Assembly: GCA_032718475.1 (NCBI GenBank)
Contig: JAUCBJ010007052.1
Span: forward strand, 1-60,624
Origin: Nemertoderma westbladi
Taxonomy: Eukaryota > Xenacoelomorpha > Nemertodermatida > Nemertodermatidae
Direction of reading: 5' to 3'
DNA length: 60,624 bases
The translations under genes and the position numbers were made by a program. The notes beneath the pieces are model-generated. The model was given only the letters and a program-made list of their open reading frames with translations. It made no database searches and was not told the origin of the DNA. Each line of letters opens with the position of its first letter. Positions within the stretch are counted from its first letter, which is position 1. Below are positions 10,401 through 20,155 of the stretch, piece after piece.

Positions 10401-11907
10401 AGGCGTTTGAAGGGCTCGAGATTATCCCAAAGGCTTGGATGGTCATCCAGTACTCCACCGGTTTCTTGTTGAGGTCTCCTTCAGGCCACCACAAAAATCG
10501 TAGGCTATCTCGATCCCTATCCAGCACTTTGACTTGTAAGAACATGCCTTCTATATCTGAGGCGAAAGCAATGGAATATTGTCTTAATCTTAATAGTATT
10601 CCCAACAAGGATTGGAGTAAGTTGGGTCCGGGTAACAATTCAGAATTAAGAGATTGGCCCATATAAAGGGCGGAACCGTCAAACACCACTCGTACTTCAT
10701 GGGGTTTACCGGGTTTGGGAACGTAATGGTGAGTTAAATAATACGTTCTCTCAGTTATAGGTGTTTCTTCCGGTACTAGCTCCGCATATCCCTTGCTAAT
10801 AAACTTCTTCAACTGTGTTTGATACATTTCTTTAGCTGAAGAATTTGCCGTAAGGCGTCGATGTAGTTGAGCAATTCTTTTCTCCGCCAAAGGTCTGTTG
10901 TTAATGAACTTTGGTTCTCGCTTTCGGAAAGGAAGTCCGATCTCATACCTACCTTGATCTTTAAGAAAACGAGTAGTTGTCGCTTGGATCTGCTTGGCTC
11001 TTTCTTCCTCCACCGATAGGGCCTTATCGTAGGAGTTGGGCTCTACAACCTCTTGAGTAAAGAATCTTACGGCGTGTTCATCCCGAGTCTTGGCATTATA
11101 ACGTTCAATGACGTCATTAAGCTCATCGTTATAGTCGTCTCGCTCGGATGGGAGAAGGAGTTGACATAAGTTCACTTGATTTTGCCAAGTCTCGCTTTCC
11201 TTAAGGAGATCGATGGCATTCTCCTCATCGAAAAGTTGATGTATATCGTCGTTGTCTGAGGAGTATGGAGTTCCCTCAGTTGGATCGTCGAACTCACTGT
11301 TCTCAACTTCCCATTCTCGCACTTGATATACCTGATCTTTCGGTAATCTTTCCATGAGAGTTCTACGGGAAGGGCCAGTAAAGTACCAACCTACTCTAGT
11401 TCTTACCGCATAGGTTTGTAGTGGCTGCGGTTGAGCAGGCCGTTTCTCCAATGTCTCGAGCGCCTCATGCGCGTTTTGGCCGATGAGTATTTGCACTCCA
11501 GGATAATCTGTCTGGAATCGAGGTATCTTAAGATGTTGGATGCTTTCATCCTCGTCCCAATTATAAAGGTCTGCTTGGGTAGTAGCGAAGTTCTTTATAG
11601 CCACCATTTTCACTGACCTTATGCTATGTTCTCCTAGTTCGTCCTGGGGGGTGGACAACGCACCTACATAATCCGCTGTCACTGTAGATTTCCAAACCTG
11701 CATAATTCCTGACATGTTTAGCTTAGTTCGGAACTTGGGTTGTCCAGCAAATATGTCTTCGGCTAGCTCTTTGTCGATGAATGTTCCTGTACTACCGGAG
11801 TCAAGGAGGGCGTTCACTACATAACTCCTTTTTGGTCCGTGGACCCTTACCTGTACCACAGGAAATTCTCTAATCCCTACATTGGAAGTTGGCGCTTTCC
11901 AAAGCTT
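7435..11907 (-). CDS. pol: Element A pol: protease, reverse transcriptase, RNase H, integrase
   Basis: A BEL/Pao polyprotein of ~1490 codons. The frame is open from 11907, after a TGA at 11910-11908, and has no ATG at its head; GTG at 11859 only marks 1474 codons. Counted from that GTG: aspartic protease motif DSGST near residue 18-22; RT with the catalytic YMDD near 514; RNase H with FGDAS near 695, WTDA and NPADIASRG; integrase with an H/C zinc region then GVDLFGP near 1140, RSDKGTNF and SWERLI supplying the D-D-E triad; and a DUF5641-type C-terminal domain near 1355-1430. Every catalytic motif is present and no frame is broken, so the element could be autonomous. Pol lies +1 to gag and overlaps its end by 38 nt. 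Confidence 0.95.
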   Translation of the reverse strand, partial: KLWKAPTSNVGIREFPVVQVRVHGPKRSYVVNALLDSGSTGTFIDKELAEDIFAGQPKFRTKLNMSGIMQVWKSTVTADYVGALSTPQDELGEHSIRSVKMVAIKNFATTQADLYNWDEDESIQHLKIPRFQTDYPGVQILIGQNAHEALETLEKRPAQPQPLQTYAVRTRVGWYFTGPSRRTLMERLPKDQVYQVREWEVENSEFDDPTEGTPYSSDNDDIHQLFDEENAIDLLKESETWQNQVNLCQLLLPSERDDYNDELNDVIERYNAKTRDEHAVRFFTQEVVEPNSYDKALSVEEERAKQIQATTTRFLKDQGRYEIGLPFRKREPKFINNRPLAEKRIAQLHRRLTANSSAKEMYQTQLKKFISKGYAELVPEETPITERTYYLTHHYVPKPGKPHEVRVVFDGSALYMGQSLNSELLPGPNLLQSLLGILLRLRQYSIAFASDIEGMFLQVKVLDRDRDSLRFLWWPEGDLNKKPVEYWMTIQAFGIISSPSNACSVVRTTADDNRDAFSKEVIDNFKRNIYMDDNLKSLPSVEEAIEVAKGTVECLKKGGFRLTKFTSNSREFLESIPVEDRGAKDLDLIKDDLPETKTIGLKWDTERDILFFQLKQRDNPVRTKRICLSILSTYFDPLGFISPVILIARSLVQQMWLENHSWDDPLKGELLKKWMKWEDSLPAIENFIISRSYFGHVLPTYSYQLHVFGDASDMGIGIVAYLRVETPDGIKVALVTSKALINNKLKVPRAELKAALYATAIGRNVTEQIDYPLEKTVYWTDALLVLEYITNEVCQFSVFVTNRVAIILSRTTMDQWRHCPGTINPADIASRGATPQELVDTPDWLGGPDFLYKEEEEWPPHLTTAEIRQAKGAEKVKPKTQASKSKLFKPTVDLSVLHTSGDDALDQKPTAKNKPVVEIRDKDWKSGIPDVSQGLSPLLQRAIHHYSSWNRLCKAVTYLKRCFHHHYSGMKTKGDTAPITSVQVHVIKDLPKHKIPDRFLKEKISYQEHEETNKQMLRLLQCYEDSDKYFLLLRNPQMRLRDRFSSTMIDGLIRVGGRLTNAPLSFDTKFPILIRNLEIQVKMIVDVHSKLYHAGRERVLSEIRTRYYFYKPRRALNQVLRNCIPCRKAFSRPLTQREAELPRERVSFYEPPFTNTGVDLFGPIEVYRARTIVKRWYVIFVCMTCRAIHLDMVNDLSTNSFLLSLRRQIARFGTSNTMRSDKGTNFIGANNEIKAYVKDWNQRQVDDQLQVTASSWTFNAADAPWWGGSWERLIRSVKMAFHFIVPCRAYLTDELLRTLMEEIAAYLNERPLMPVSSSPDSLEALTPAHFLLKKPVAMLPQSEITDGDEYCRQTWQLMQLLSRRFADHFEKHYLPTLQLRTKWFAQQENVSAGDMVLIVDVDLPRKRWQTGRIIETHISDDGLVRSVELVVMRRNFKKPGIVFETQQLNRPVGRLCLLERDRELSGNYGRQDTLPTTTSLIQQTSRDSPT
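11870..11907 (-). promoter_or_regulatory. gag-pol overlap, probable frameshift window
   Basis: The gag stop is TAG at 11872-11870. The pol frame (+1, or -2, relative to gag) becomes open after the TGA at 11910-11908, leaving 38 nt in which ribosomes could change frame. The window contains AAGCTTTGGAAAGCGCC. I see no classic -1 slippery heptamer, as expected if the shift is +1. Re-initiation at the GTG is the alternative. Confidence 0.55.
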
Positions 11908-14900
11908 TCAAAAGTTGGCGCGTATCCTTTTCATACGTGAGTGCTCGATACACTGTGGTATTTATCGTGTAACAGGATTCGTTTTCGTCGGAGAACTCGT
12001 CCGTATAGAATCCTTCCATCTCAGATTGATCAGTGTCGTTCACATCACTGAATTGGACATGTAATTCGGAATCACTTACCTGACTCGGACTATTTCGCAC
12101 GAATTCAGTGTGCAACAAGATATGATGTTTCGCACCGCACTTTGCACACCTGGTGTCGGAGTAACAGGTTCGTCGTTGGTGTCCTTGTCTGAGGCAATTA
12201 TAACACAACCGCTTATCCCACATGACTTCCCGTCTCTCAGTTAATGATTTCTTTAGGAATTCTTCACACATATTCAAGCGATGGGACCTGTCACATAGAG
12301 CACATTTCGGTTTGATGTTACTTACCTTACTTTGAGTAACATTGTGTACACTTGTTTTTTCTTCGGGCTTTTTCACCTGAATTCTCCTAGGAGACGTAGG
12401 AGGAGTTTTTCTTACCTGTTCTCTCCTGTCATTGGTTCGAGACTTGAATTTACTTACCTGATCTTTAGGCATTTTATTGACGTAATAAGAACTGTCAGTG
12501 TCTTTCCCGCTATCCTCTCCTTGAGAAGTCTGGCTTTCACCGTCGTCTGTATAACACACTGGTGTTACCTTTCTCCTAGAGGCGGGTTTTTCACTTACCT
12601 TGTTTTCCGGGGTCTTCTCTCTGGACAGTTTTAGGAGCTGTAATTTCACTTCTCCATCTAGGAATGACATGAGATCAGCCATGGTAGGGTCTCGTCGTTG
12701 TTGTTCCATCATATATAACACTTTCTTATCCCAGCGTGTACCTACTCCACCCTTCGGTAAAGTAGAAGCCACTGCTCTAATAACCATAGCACTCTGATAC
12801 TCATGAGACTTACCTAGCCAATCTAATTGTCTGCAGATCTCCTGAATCTCATCGGAAAACTCTATAATCCCGCTGCTAATAAACTTTCGGGGCGCTACCA
12901 ACTTTGCATACAAATACCCAGCTATGTTATTCCTATTACCATACCTGATGTTTAGTGTATCCCAAACTTGTCTTAATCCGTCTGGATGTCCAATAAACTT
13001 TAACGCCATTAACTTGGGAGATCCTTCCAAGCACTCGATGAGGAATCTAAGTTTCTCTCCATTAGATAGTACAGAGTTCTGTATGTTATCTTTGTAATAT
13101 TCATTAAAAGGTAACCATTTCATCTCATCTCCATTGAACTTGACGATCTCTCCCACCTTTACCGCTTGCCGGGCTTCGGTTCTAGCCATTTGACGCGTAA
13201 AACTTTCTTGGGCCATCGTGTTATTTAATATCGAGTTATCGGTATATAAATTTCTCGGATTATGGTCCGGTCTATAAGGAATATCATTATCAACAGGTCT
13301 ATAATTACCCTTAATAGGGTTCACTTTAGGAGTTTCTACTTCGCTAGCAGTATAGATGCGTGTAGGCTCCACACCTTGTGCATGAGATGCTTCAGACCTA
13401 ACAGGTTGACACATTGTTACAGGGGGTGGTGATATACCCCTTTGTGTATTTACTAATTTATCGCGTTCTAGTGCGATACTTTGCTGCACTTCTTGCAACT
13501 CTAACCTACTTTCCCTTACTGTGCCCTTGAATTGCTGAACGGTCTCCTGCATCTGTCCGAGCAGGAGATCCATCCCCCGTCGTCTCTCATCCACCCATTC
13601 GACTGCCGAAGCGGGATTCGCCAACGTTGTAGCGGGCGGACGAGGGACAACGGGCGACAAATCTTGAATATTTCGCTCGGAGTCCAGGGCATGAACTGTC
13701 TCATGGTCTGTTCTGCTGGGCACAGGTAGCTTGGTACTGTGCAAAGGGAATTTAGAGGTAGGTTCAGGGAGCACAGGTGTCTCTATCACCGAAGGGGTGA
13801 TTTCAAGAACAGGCCTAATTATTTCAGGCTCATCTACTATAGTAGGGAGTCTTTCTATTGTAATTATTTGGTCTGTGGGTTCTGTACTACCTAAGTTGGT
13901 GTTATTTAGTTGCCTTCTAACAGCTGGAGGCAAATCAGGCAATTTCTGACGGTGGGATGTTCTTTTACGTCTGCTTAGACGAGATCTATTTCCTTTGCCT
14001 TCAGTATCGGTGGTATCGCCTTCCTCAGATGATGTATATCCCTGTCTTTTGGGAGTAGATCGATTCATCATCTGCATATTACTAGCTGTTAACTGTTTAT
14101 TTATGCAGTCTTGATTCTCCTGAATATTTTCCAGTTCTAATTGGGCGATCTCTTCAGCCGCTATCCGTTCTGCTTCTGTCGCTGCCATTGCCGCTTTTCT
14201 TTCCATTTCGGCTGCTTTTCTTTTCGCTTCTGCCTCTGCCGCTGCCGCTGCCGCTTTTCTTTCCATTTCGGCTGCTTTACTTTCCTCTTCGGCTGCTTTC
14301 CTTTCCGCTTCGGCAGCTGCTACTGCTGCTTTCTTTCTGTCTTCTATACGTTTTTTCTTTACTTGTTCTTCTTGGACTCGTGTGATGCGGAGTTGTTCAT
14401 AAAATTTAGCCTGGTTCGCAGCCCTCATTTCCACATCGATGGCATCCAACACACGCTGAGTTCCTTCACTATTAGGGCTAAGTCCATCTAACCTTCTCCT
14501 CAACTCTTCATCACCTAAAAAACGTTGATAGTCTGACAGATAGATGTCAATGGCATCCCTCTTATGCGGCTTCTCTGCCGTCGCTTCACTTTCCACTTGG
14601 GAAAAAGTAGCATCTGTTGATTCTCCATGGGTTGAGCGCTCCTCCAGCTGAGCTTTCCAATGAGCTGTTCCTTGAACCTGGAGCCTCACCCGCTGAAACC
14701 AAGTCTTTACGGCAACTTGCAACGACGTGTCTTGTCTTCTTTTAGAAGCCTCTTCAAAGGCCGATAAGATTAGCCTGATTCGCAGAATTCTTTCTCTAAC
14801 TTGATAAAGCAGTTGTCCCTGCTCTTGAGGTCCTTGTGGTTGTTGAAACAGTTGTTCTTTTAGTCGCTCCATAGAGCTGAAGAATCCCTGTGCGTATCCG

Positions 14901-15508
14901 GCTGCGGACCTCTTCCACACAGCTGGATCGATGGTTTCCTTGGCTACTCCCATCCGGTGTATGTCTTCCCAGGCAGCTTCTGATAAATCAAACGGGAGTC
15001 CGGGTCCGGGGAAGTTCCATTGCGACTCAACAATAGACTTCAGTTCTTCCCTTGTGTATCCCGCATAACTATCTTTAGTTGATCGCTGACTTCTCGCCCA
15101 ATCGATCTGGTGTTCTTCCACCGCGATCAATATCCTAGTGAGTACGGCTGCAGGAAGGATGAGAAGGGGATCCGAATAAACCGCATCCGTCATCTTTGCT
15201 CCGCGCTCGGGTGTCAGCTCTACAGTATCCTCACTACTGGAGCTGTTGGGCCGCTGAGAAATAAGTTCTTGGCTCGCGGGTTGTTGCTGTTCCGCTGCTT
15301 CTTGGTCCCGCTTGACCTGAGCTCGAGTGCCTATGATAGACCTACGATGTTGGACCAGCCTAGATTCTGTTATTACTACTGGAGGGATGACCTTCCTCAC
15401 AGTGGGAGGTGAACTGAACTTAGGTGTAGACGGTTCTACACCCTTATCTGAGTCGCAGATAGTTGCATCTAATAAACTGTCTGACAGGTTCTGCTTAGTA
15501 TCAGACAT
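11870..15508 (-). CDS. gag: Element A gag
   Basis: A 1212-residue gag with ATG at 15508. The N-terminal ~350 residues are helical and charged. Residues ~370-460 form an Ala/Glu/Lys-rich coiled coil. Around 790-960 lies the capsid-like region of BEL gag (DUF1759 type: VKFNGDEMKWLPF, then LRFLIECLEGSPK and WDTLNIRYGN). Zinc knuckles follow at ~1069-1128: CALCDRSHRLNMC, CYNCLRQGHQRRTC and CAKCGAKHHILLH. Gag should form the particle in the cytoplasm and bind the RNA through the knuckles. At over twice the usual BEL gag length, much of the extra is the coiled coil and a Pro/Ser-rich linker. It is intact. Confidence 0.93.
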   Translation of the reverse strand: MSDTKQNLSDSLLDATICDSDKGVEPSTPKFSSPPTVRKVIPPVVITESRLVQHRRSIIGTRAQVKRDQEAAEQQQPASQELISQRPNSSSSEDTVELTPERGAKMTDAVYSDPLLILPAAVLTRILIAVEEHQIDWARSQRSTKDSYAGYTREELKSIVESQWNFPGPGLPFDLSEAAWEDIHRMGVAKETIDPAVWKRSAAGYAQGFFSSMERLKEQLFQQPQGPQEQGQLLYQVRERILRIRLILSAFEEASKRRQDTSLQVAVKTWFQRVRLQVQGTAHWKAQLEERSTHGESTDATFSQVESEATAEKPHKRDAIDIYLSDYQRFLGDEELRRRLDGLSPNSEGTQRVLDAIDVEMRAANQAKFYEQLRITRVQEEQVKKKRIEDRKKAAVAAAEAERKAAEEESKAAEMERKAAAAAAEAEAKRKAAEMERKAAMAATEAERIAAEEIAQLELENIQENQDCINKQLTASNMQMMNRSTPKRQGYTSSEEGDTTDTEGKGNRSRLSRRKRTSHRQKLPDLPPAVRRQLNNTNLGSTEPTDQIITIERLPTIVDEPEIIRPVLEITPSVIETPVLPEPTSKFPLHSTKLPVPSRTDHETVHALDSERNIQDLSPVVPRPPATTLANPASAVEWVDERRRGMDLLLGQMQETVQQFKGTVRESRLELQEVQQSIALERDKLVNTQRGISPPPVTMCQPVRSEASHAQGVEPTRIYTASEVETPKVNPIKGNYRPVDNDIPYRPDHNPRNLYTDNSILNNTMAQESFTRQMARTEARQAVKVGEIVKFNGDEMKWLPFNEYYKDNIQNSVLSNGEKLRFLIECLEGSPKLMALKFIGHPDGLRQVWDTLNIRYGNRNNIAGYLYAKLVAPRKFISSGIIEFSDEIQEICRQLDWLGKSHEYQSAMVIRAVASTLPKGGVGTRWDKKVLYMMEQQRRDPTMADLMSFLDGEVKLQLLKLSREKTPENKVSEKPASRRKVTPVCYTDDGESQTSQGEDSGKDTDSSYYVNKMPKDQVSKFKSRTNDRREQVRKTPPTSPRRIQVKKPEEKTSVHNVTQSKVSNIKPKCALCDRSHRLNMCEEFLKKSLTERREVMWDKRLCYNCLRQGHQRRTCYSDTRCAKCGAKHHILLHTEFVRNSPSQVSDSELHVQFSDVNDTDQSEMEGFYTDEFSDENESCYTINTTVYRALTYEKDTRQLLKALESANFQCRD

Positions 15509-15643
15509 GTTTGTTTACACAGTTGAATGCCTACTGCTATATTACAGTCTAAGCAAGTCTAGTAATTCAGTATTAACTACTAGCCTAGTAATTAATTACC
15601 GATACTGCTACTCAGTGTAGCGTGATATATATATAATATTAGA

Positions 15644-15885
15644 ATACCGGTATGCTTATAGTATATATAAGTATTATTATTAACTAGAATTAATTACAGA
15701 ATACCGGTATGATTTCAGCCTAAGTTTATATATATAATAGGCCTATCGTGAATACCGGTATACAGCTTACACTTATAATGTATATATATAAGTATAATTG
15801 CAGACTAGGTTTTCCACAGAATACCGGTATATAATTTTAGCCCAAATATATAAATATATAATAGGCCTATCGTAGATACCGGTAT
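15644..15885. repeat. Five ATACCGGTAT palindromes in two composite repeats
   Basis: The perfect 10-bp palindrome ATACCGGTAT occurs at 15644, 15701, 15752, 15831 and 15876. The pairs 15701/15831 and 15752/15876 also share their flanks (TATATA tracts and TAGGCCTATCGT), giving a ~125-130-bp period. It lies just upstream of gag in the leader. Confidence 0.9.
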
Positions 15886-16845
15886 GTCAATTATTTAAAA
15901 TAATTGAATTTCTGAATTTTAAGGGTTACTTGGTTACTTTAACTTACTTTATTACCGTTATTTAAGCAGTAGTCCAACTGATATTGAGACCTAATTGTTG
16001 TATGGCAGGCCTACTATTTATAAATCGTTTGAGTTGATTTATAATATATATATACCCGTTTAATGGGTTTTGTCAATATTTGAAATAAATGTTATTATTT
16101 CTGGGGGAGTCACTACACATAAGCTGTGCGCTCTCAGTGGAGTGCTACTTGTTAGACACTAAAACAAATAATTCTAATTTACCTAAGTTACTTAATACTA
16201 CAAATTACGTACAATTCGGGTTGAGATTACAATCTCTAAATAAACACAAAAATTTAATTACAAATACACAAATACAAATTTTTAGGGTAATTTTACAAGA
16301 AGTCTACTGACCAGCCTAACAAAGGGTTAGAATATCTGGTTATTACTACGGACAGGTTACTTCGGTATTTGAAAATAATAAGTAGTAGTAAATATACTGC
16401 GTTGTCCAGATAGGAAAATACCACCGTCTGACGACCTATAACCGTATCGCTATAGGTACTACGTTATGTATCACGGAGTGTTCCTACCTAGAGATTAATT
16501 ACCGCGGTCTACCAGAACCAACGTGCCTATTAACCACTTTACAACACAAATACACTGCCTACACACTAATCACCTTCGGAAAGTACTGTACACTAAACCC
16601 TAAATTAGGTACAAGTACTTGTACGACAAATAATTAGTAGTTAAAATACTTGAACAGCTAAAAGAACCACGGTATCTGCCGGAGTGACCAAAGCATAAAA
16701 TCTCCAGTCTTTACCTACGCCGAGCAGCCCTGATGTAGTACCAGGGTTAGTTTAACTATAACGGTATGTATAACAAACACAATTACTGTAGGAACAATCT
16801 TGGGGAATGAATGTTGCGAATAATCGCATAAACTCTGAATAATAA

Positions 16846-17416
16846 ATATTACGCTACGCGTACAAACTACTCAAACAAAATGCAGACCAAATACTGACAG
16901 ACTACTATCAAGCCTAAACAAACTACGGTATATGCAGACTCCGAAATGATTAGTTAGTATGCGTTCTAACCCAGTAGTACGACTTATTCTTTCACAGGGG
17001 GTTTACCTCACAGCACTTGAAGCCCCTACTTTCCTAACTTAGCACTTTATCGGACAGATGCTCTACACACACCGAAATTTCCTCAAACCCAACAACAGCC
17101 AGACAACTATCCAGCCTACAAATTATCTAAATAAAATTATACGCTACCCGTACAGACTACACAAACAAAGTACAGACCAAACGATGGCAGACTACTATCA
17201 AGCCCAAATACACTACAGTATATGCAGACTCCGAAATGATTAGTTAGTATGCGTTCTAACCCAGTAGTACGACTTATTCTTTCACAGGGGGTTTACCTCA
17301 CAGCACTTGAAGCCCCTACTTTCCTAACTAGCACTTCATCGGACAGATGCTCTACACACACTGCAATCCGTTCAGACTTAACAACAGTTAGACAACAGTC
17401 AAGCCTACAAATTATC
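16846..17416. repeat. 290-bp tandem duplication in the element A leader
   Basis: TATGCAGACTCCGAAATGAT occurs at 16931 and again at 17221, exactly 290 bp on. Similarity extends over nearly the whole unit. A core of ~110 bp (from TATGCAGACT to CCCCTACTTTCCTAACT) is identical, while the flanks have diverged. Confidence 0.88.
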
Positions 17417-17766
17417 TGTACAATCTGAGCAGGCTTACACGCCTTCTGCTCAATACTGGCCTACAAATAAATAAAACTGACAGAAATAAGTAAGCTCCAA
17501 AAGAAACAAGGGGTGTACAGTCCCTAATCTCTTAAACAGCCTACCGGTATACAATACCACAATCGAATAATACTGCTGTACCTGTACTACTGTAGGTACC
17601 GGTCCGGATGATCAGACAGTCAGGCCTACTGGTTACCGGTCGACCGGTACTTTCGACTAGATTGCTTACACCGCAATCTAGAAGCGATTATCTGTTATTG
17701 TTTTTACCAAAACAATATTAAACTGTATTTATTGCCTACACCGCAATCAGAACGTCTATCTGTTAT

Positions 17767-18938
17767 TGTTTGCGCTTTTAAGACCTTTGACAGTTTAACC
17801 TGCCAAAATTAGAATGTCTTTTAGATGATATATAGTCTTTAGCTTATGACGAGTATTTGATACACTACATTAGCCGAAGCCAGTCTATGCGCAATCATTC
17901 ACCCGCTGGATATACCTGGGAGACTGAATTCGGAAGCTTAATGATTGATGGTGCAAGCCTACTGTATTATTCGACTGATCGTAATATATAATCTCTGACA
18001 AATATTATTCACTTTCGGGAAATATTAACAGTTCCTTTAGGACGTGGCGCTCTAAATATGTAAACAGAGTTATGACTTAAACTAGACACAACAAAAAGGC
18101 TATAGATTCATGTATATGGCGCATTCTTTAGGAGATGCTTTGTTATCAGTTACAATCATACACAATGCTGCACAATACTGCACACTAATCTGCCTTCACT
18201 AAATTTAGTCACGTATAAAGAGAGCAACATACAATTTATGTCGGGCCTATGAAATAGCATTAGATTCACTTCAAACCACTTAACATAGGTCGCAATCGTT
18301 TATCTGTAACTGGTCTCTCTAACCTTTAGTATATCAAGAAGGTTGGGTGTCTGACTATTGATCAGTATTCCGATATAATATTTCATCAACAAATATAATG
18401 AATAACCGACAGTAAAAGCAGTAAAGTTAAGGTATGAATGATTATTAAGTGAGTTAACTGAGTTTTGGTATGATAACTCGGTTTGTTGAGATATGATAAC
18501 AGATATACACTCTATAATTAAGCCTACTAATGTTAAGCTAAAGACTGAAACACGGAGGTGCCAAATGCCGGTGTTCTTAGGCTCTGGGCAAAAATATAAC
18601 ACTGAACTACTGAGTTTCTGTATCCAACTCCAACACAGAGTCAAAAAACGCTCTGATTGGTCGACCGAGCAACGAGAGAACAAAGAAACAAAGAAATGTC
18701 GACGTGGCAATATCAGCTGTTAGCCGTCGTCATGGTAGCGACACTGTTTTCAAGAGGATCTAGCTTATTGCGCCACGAGATTGCGGATTATGTCCTCTAA
18801 AGTACAAATACAGAAGAAATGACTTTTATGTCCTCTAAAACACCAGTACAGTAAGGACACGGCCTTTTTATGCCTGGTAAACCAACTACAGAGTACTTTA
18901 CGGGAAAATAACCGGTTAATTACGCAAAAGCTTTTACA
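17767..18938 (-). repeat. 5' LTR of element A
   Basis: 1172 bp, the partner of 284-1459. As the element is on the minus strand, this copy should hold the promoter, with transcription running leftward. The sequence directly inside it (left of 17767) shows no TGG-type primer binding site. Confidence 0.94.
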
Positions 18939-18943
18939 GGAGC
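18939..18943. repeat. Target-site duplication of element A (right copy)
   Basis: GGAGC directly after the right LTR, pairing with 279-283. Confidence 0.93.
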
Positions 18944-19121
18944 AGTTCGACCAACTGCTAGGTGAGTCAGTTTCGGACGCGTTGTTACAACCCGAAGAGG
19001 AGGAAGAACTTTATTGCCTGGACGGAAGGTTGGAGACGCTCACCAATTTTCTTCGTAGAAACGGCGTACCGATTGAAGAACCGGAAGTCAAACCACAAGG
19101 GACGACGGAAGTTCTCACTAC

Positions 19122-19140
19122 GGAAGGCTTGCGAGCCTAC
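19122..19140. repeat. 19-bp near-palindrome (gag, read as EGLRAY)
   Basis: GGAAGGCTTGCGAGCCTAC, with inverted arms AGGCT/AGCCT. Here the codons are offset by one base from those at 22748. Confidence 0.9.
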
Positions 19141-20155
19141 CAGCATCCACCACTGGATAGATTGTTCGTTAGCATGCGGAGCGACGTTGGCGACATTAGT
19201 AGAACAGCGTCTGTAATTACTCGACAGCAACAGGAGGTCGCACGCCGACAACAAGTCGTCGAGGAAGAAGCGCAACGGCAGATGGAACAGATCGCCATCG
19301 AGGGAGAGAAACAATGCAGAGAAGACGAGGCAAAAATTGCGCAACTCAAGGCGCAAGCCGAATTCGAAGCCTCGGAGCTGCAAAGATTGGAGGAAGACTT
19401 AGCACAAGAAGCAGCCGCGGCGGCAGCCGCCAACAAGTTAGCACGGCAGAAAGCGGCATCTGACGCTCGCGCTCAGTTGGAGGCACGGCAAATAAAATCG
19501 CGATTAGCCATTCAGGAAGCGGAGTTAGCGGCACAACAACAAGTAGCAGATCAACGCGAAAGGGAGATGCAACTACAGTTTGAACTTAATCGTAGATTGC
19601 GCGAGGCAGCGAACGCGCAAGCAGACCTTGAACTCGACGCGAAAGATAGATCTATCGCGAGCTGGACACGATTTGTCTGCCCTGGATTGCCTGGAAGCTC
19701 GATATCGCGGGATACAGAAGCAAATCGAGGAAGGGAGTGTGGGAGCGATGGATCGAAAGGATGAGTTTGTCGAGGATTACTGTGAACGTTTTCTACAAGT
19801 TATTCCTATGCTCAAACCCACGACTCCGATAAAACCGGTCTTTGTTACGAAACCTAAGGAAATAACACCTGTGCGCTCGACGCAAGGTAACAGGTTTGTT
19901 GTGACGGAAATACCGCAACCTAGTTCAACTTTATCGCCGATTTTAGCAGGTAACATAACTAGTCCACCTACAGTAAGTCGTAGTCTACTTGTAGGAAGAA
20001 GGGAACCTGCGTTTATAACAATTAAACAGGTAAGTAAGCCGTTAGCAGTTAAACCTGTGGCGTGCTGTTAGACCCAGTTATTTACAGGCCGACTACGAAA
20101 CCCGACTACTTTACTCAACCATTGACACAATGTTTGACGCGACCTACGACTTCGT

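Larger units (their letters stand above)
15509..17766 (-). other. 5' leader of element A
   Basis: 2.26 kb of non-coding DNA between gag and the 5' LTR, with no credible ORF. It holds two internal repeat systems: ATACCGGTAT palindromes at 15644-15885 and a 290-bp duplication at ~16846-17416. A ~42-bp imperfect direct repeat (GCYTACACCGCAATC ... TATCTGTTATTGTTT) at 17664-17705 and 17732-17770 ends at the LTR edge, where a primer binding site would be expected. Confidence 0.75.
284..18938 (-). mobile_element. Element A: full-length giant BEL/Pao LTR retrotransposon
   Basis: A complete LTR retrotransposon of 18,655 bp in reverse orientation. It is bounded by direct repeats 284-1459 and 17767-18938, both TG...CA, and flanked by the perfect 5-bp duplication GGAGC. 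Order in transcription: 5' LTR, 2.26-kb leader, gag (15508-11870), pol (11907-7435), a 1.65-kb gap, ORF3 (5779-1538), polypurine tract, 3' LTR. The pol order protease-RT-RNase H-integrase with a DUF5641-like tail is that of BEL/Pao. The LTR copies differ by about eight substitutions and one 4-bp indel over ~1,175 bp, so insertion was recent. All three ORFs are open. The size is far above the 5-9 kb usual for the superfamily, owing to the long gag, the leader and ORF3. Confidence 0.95.
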
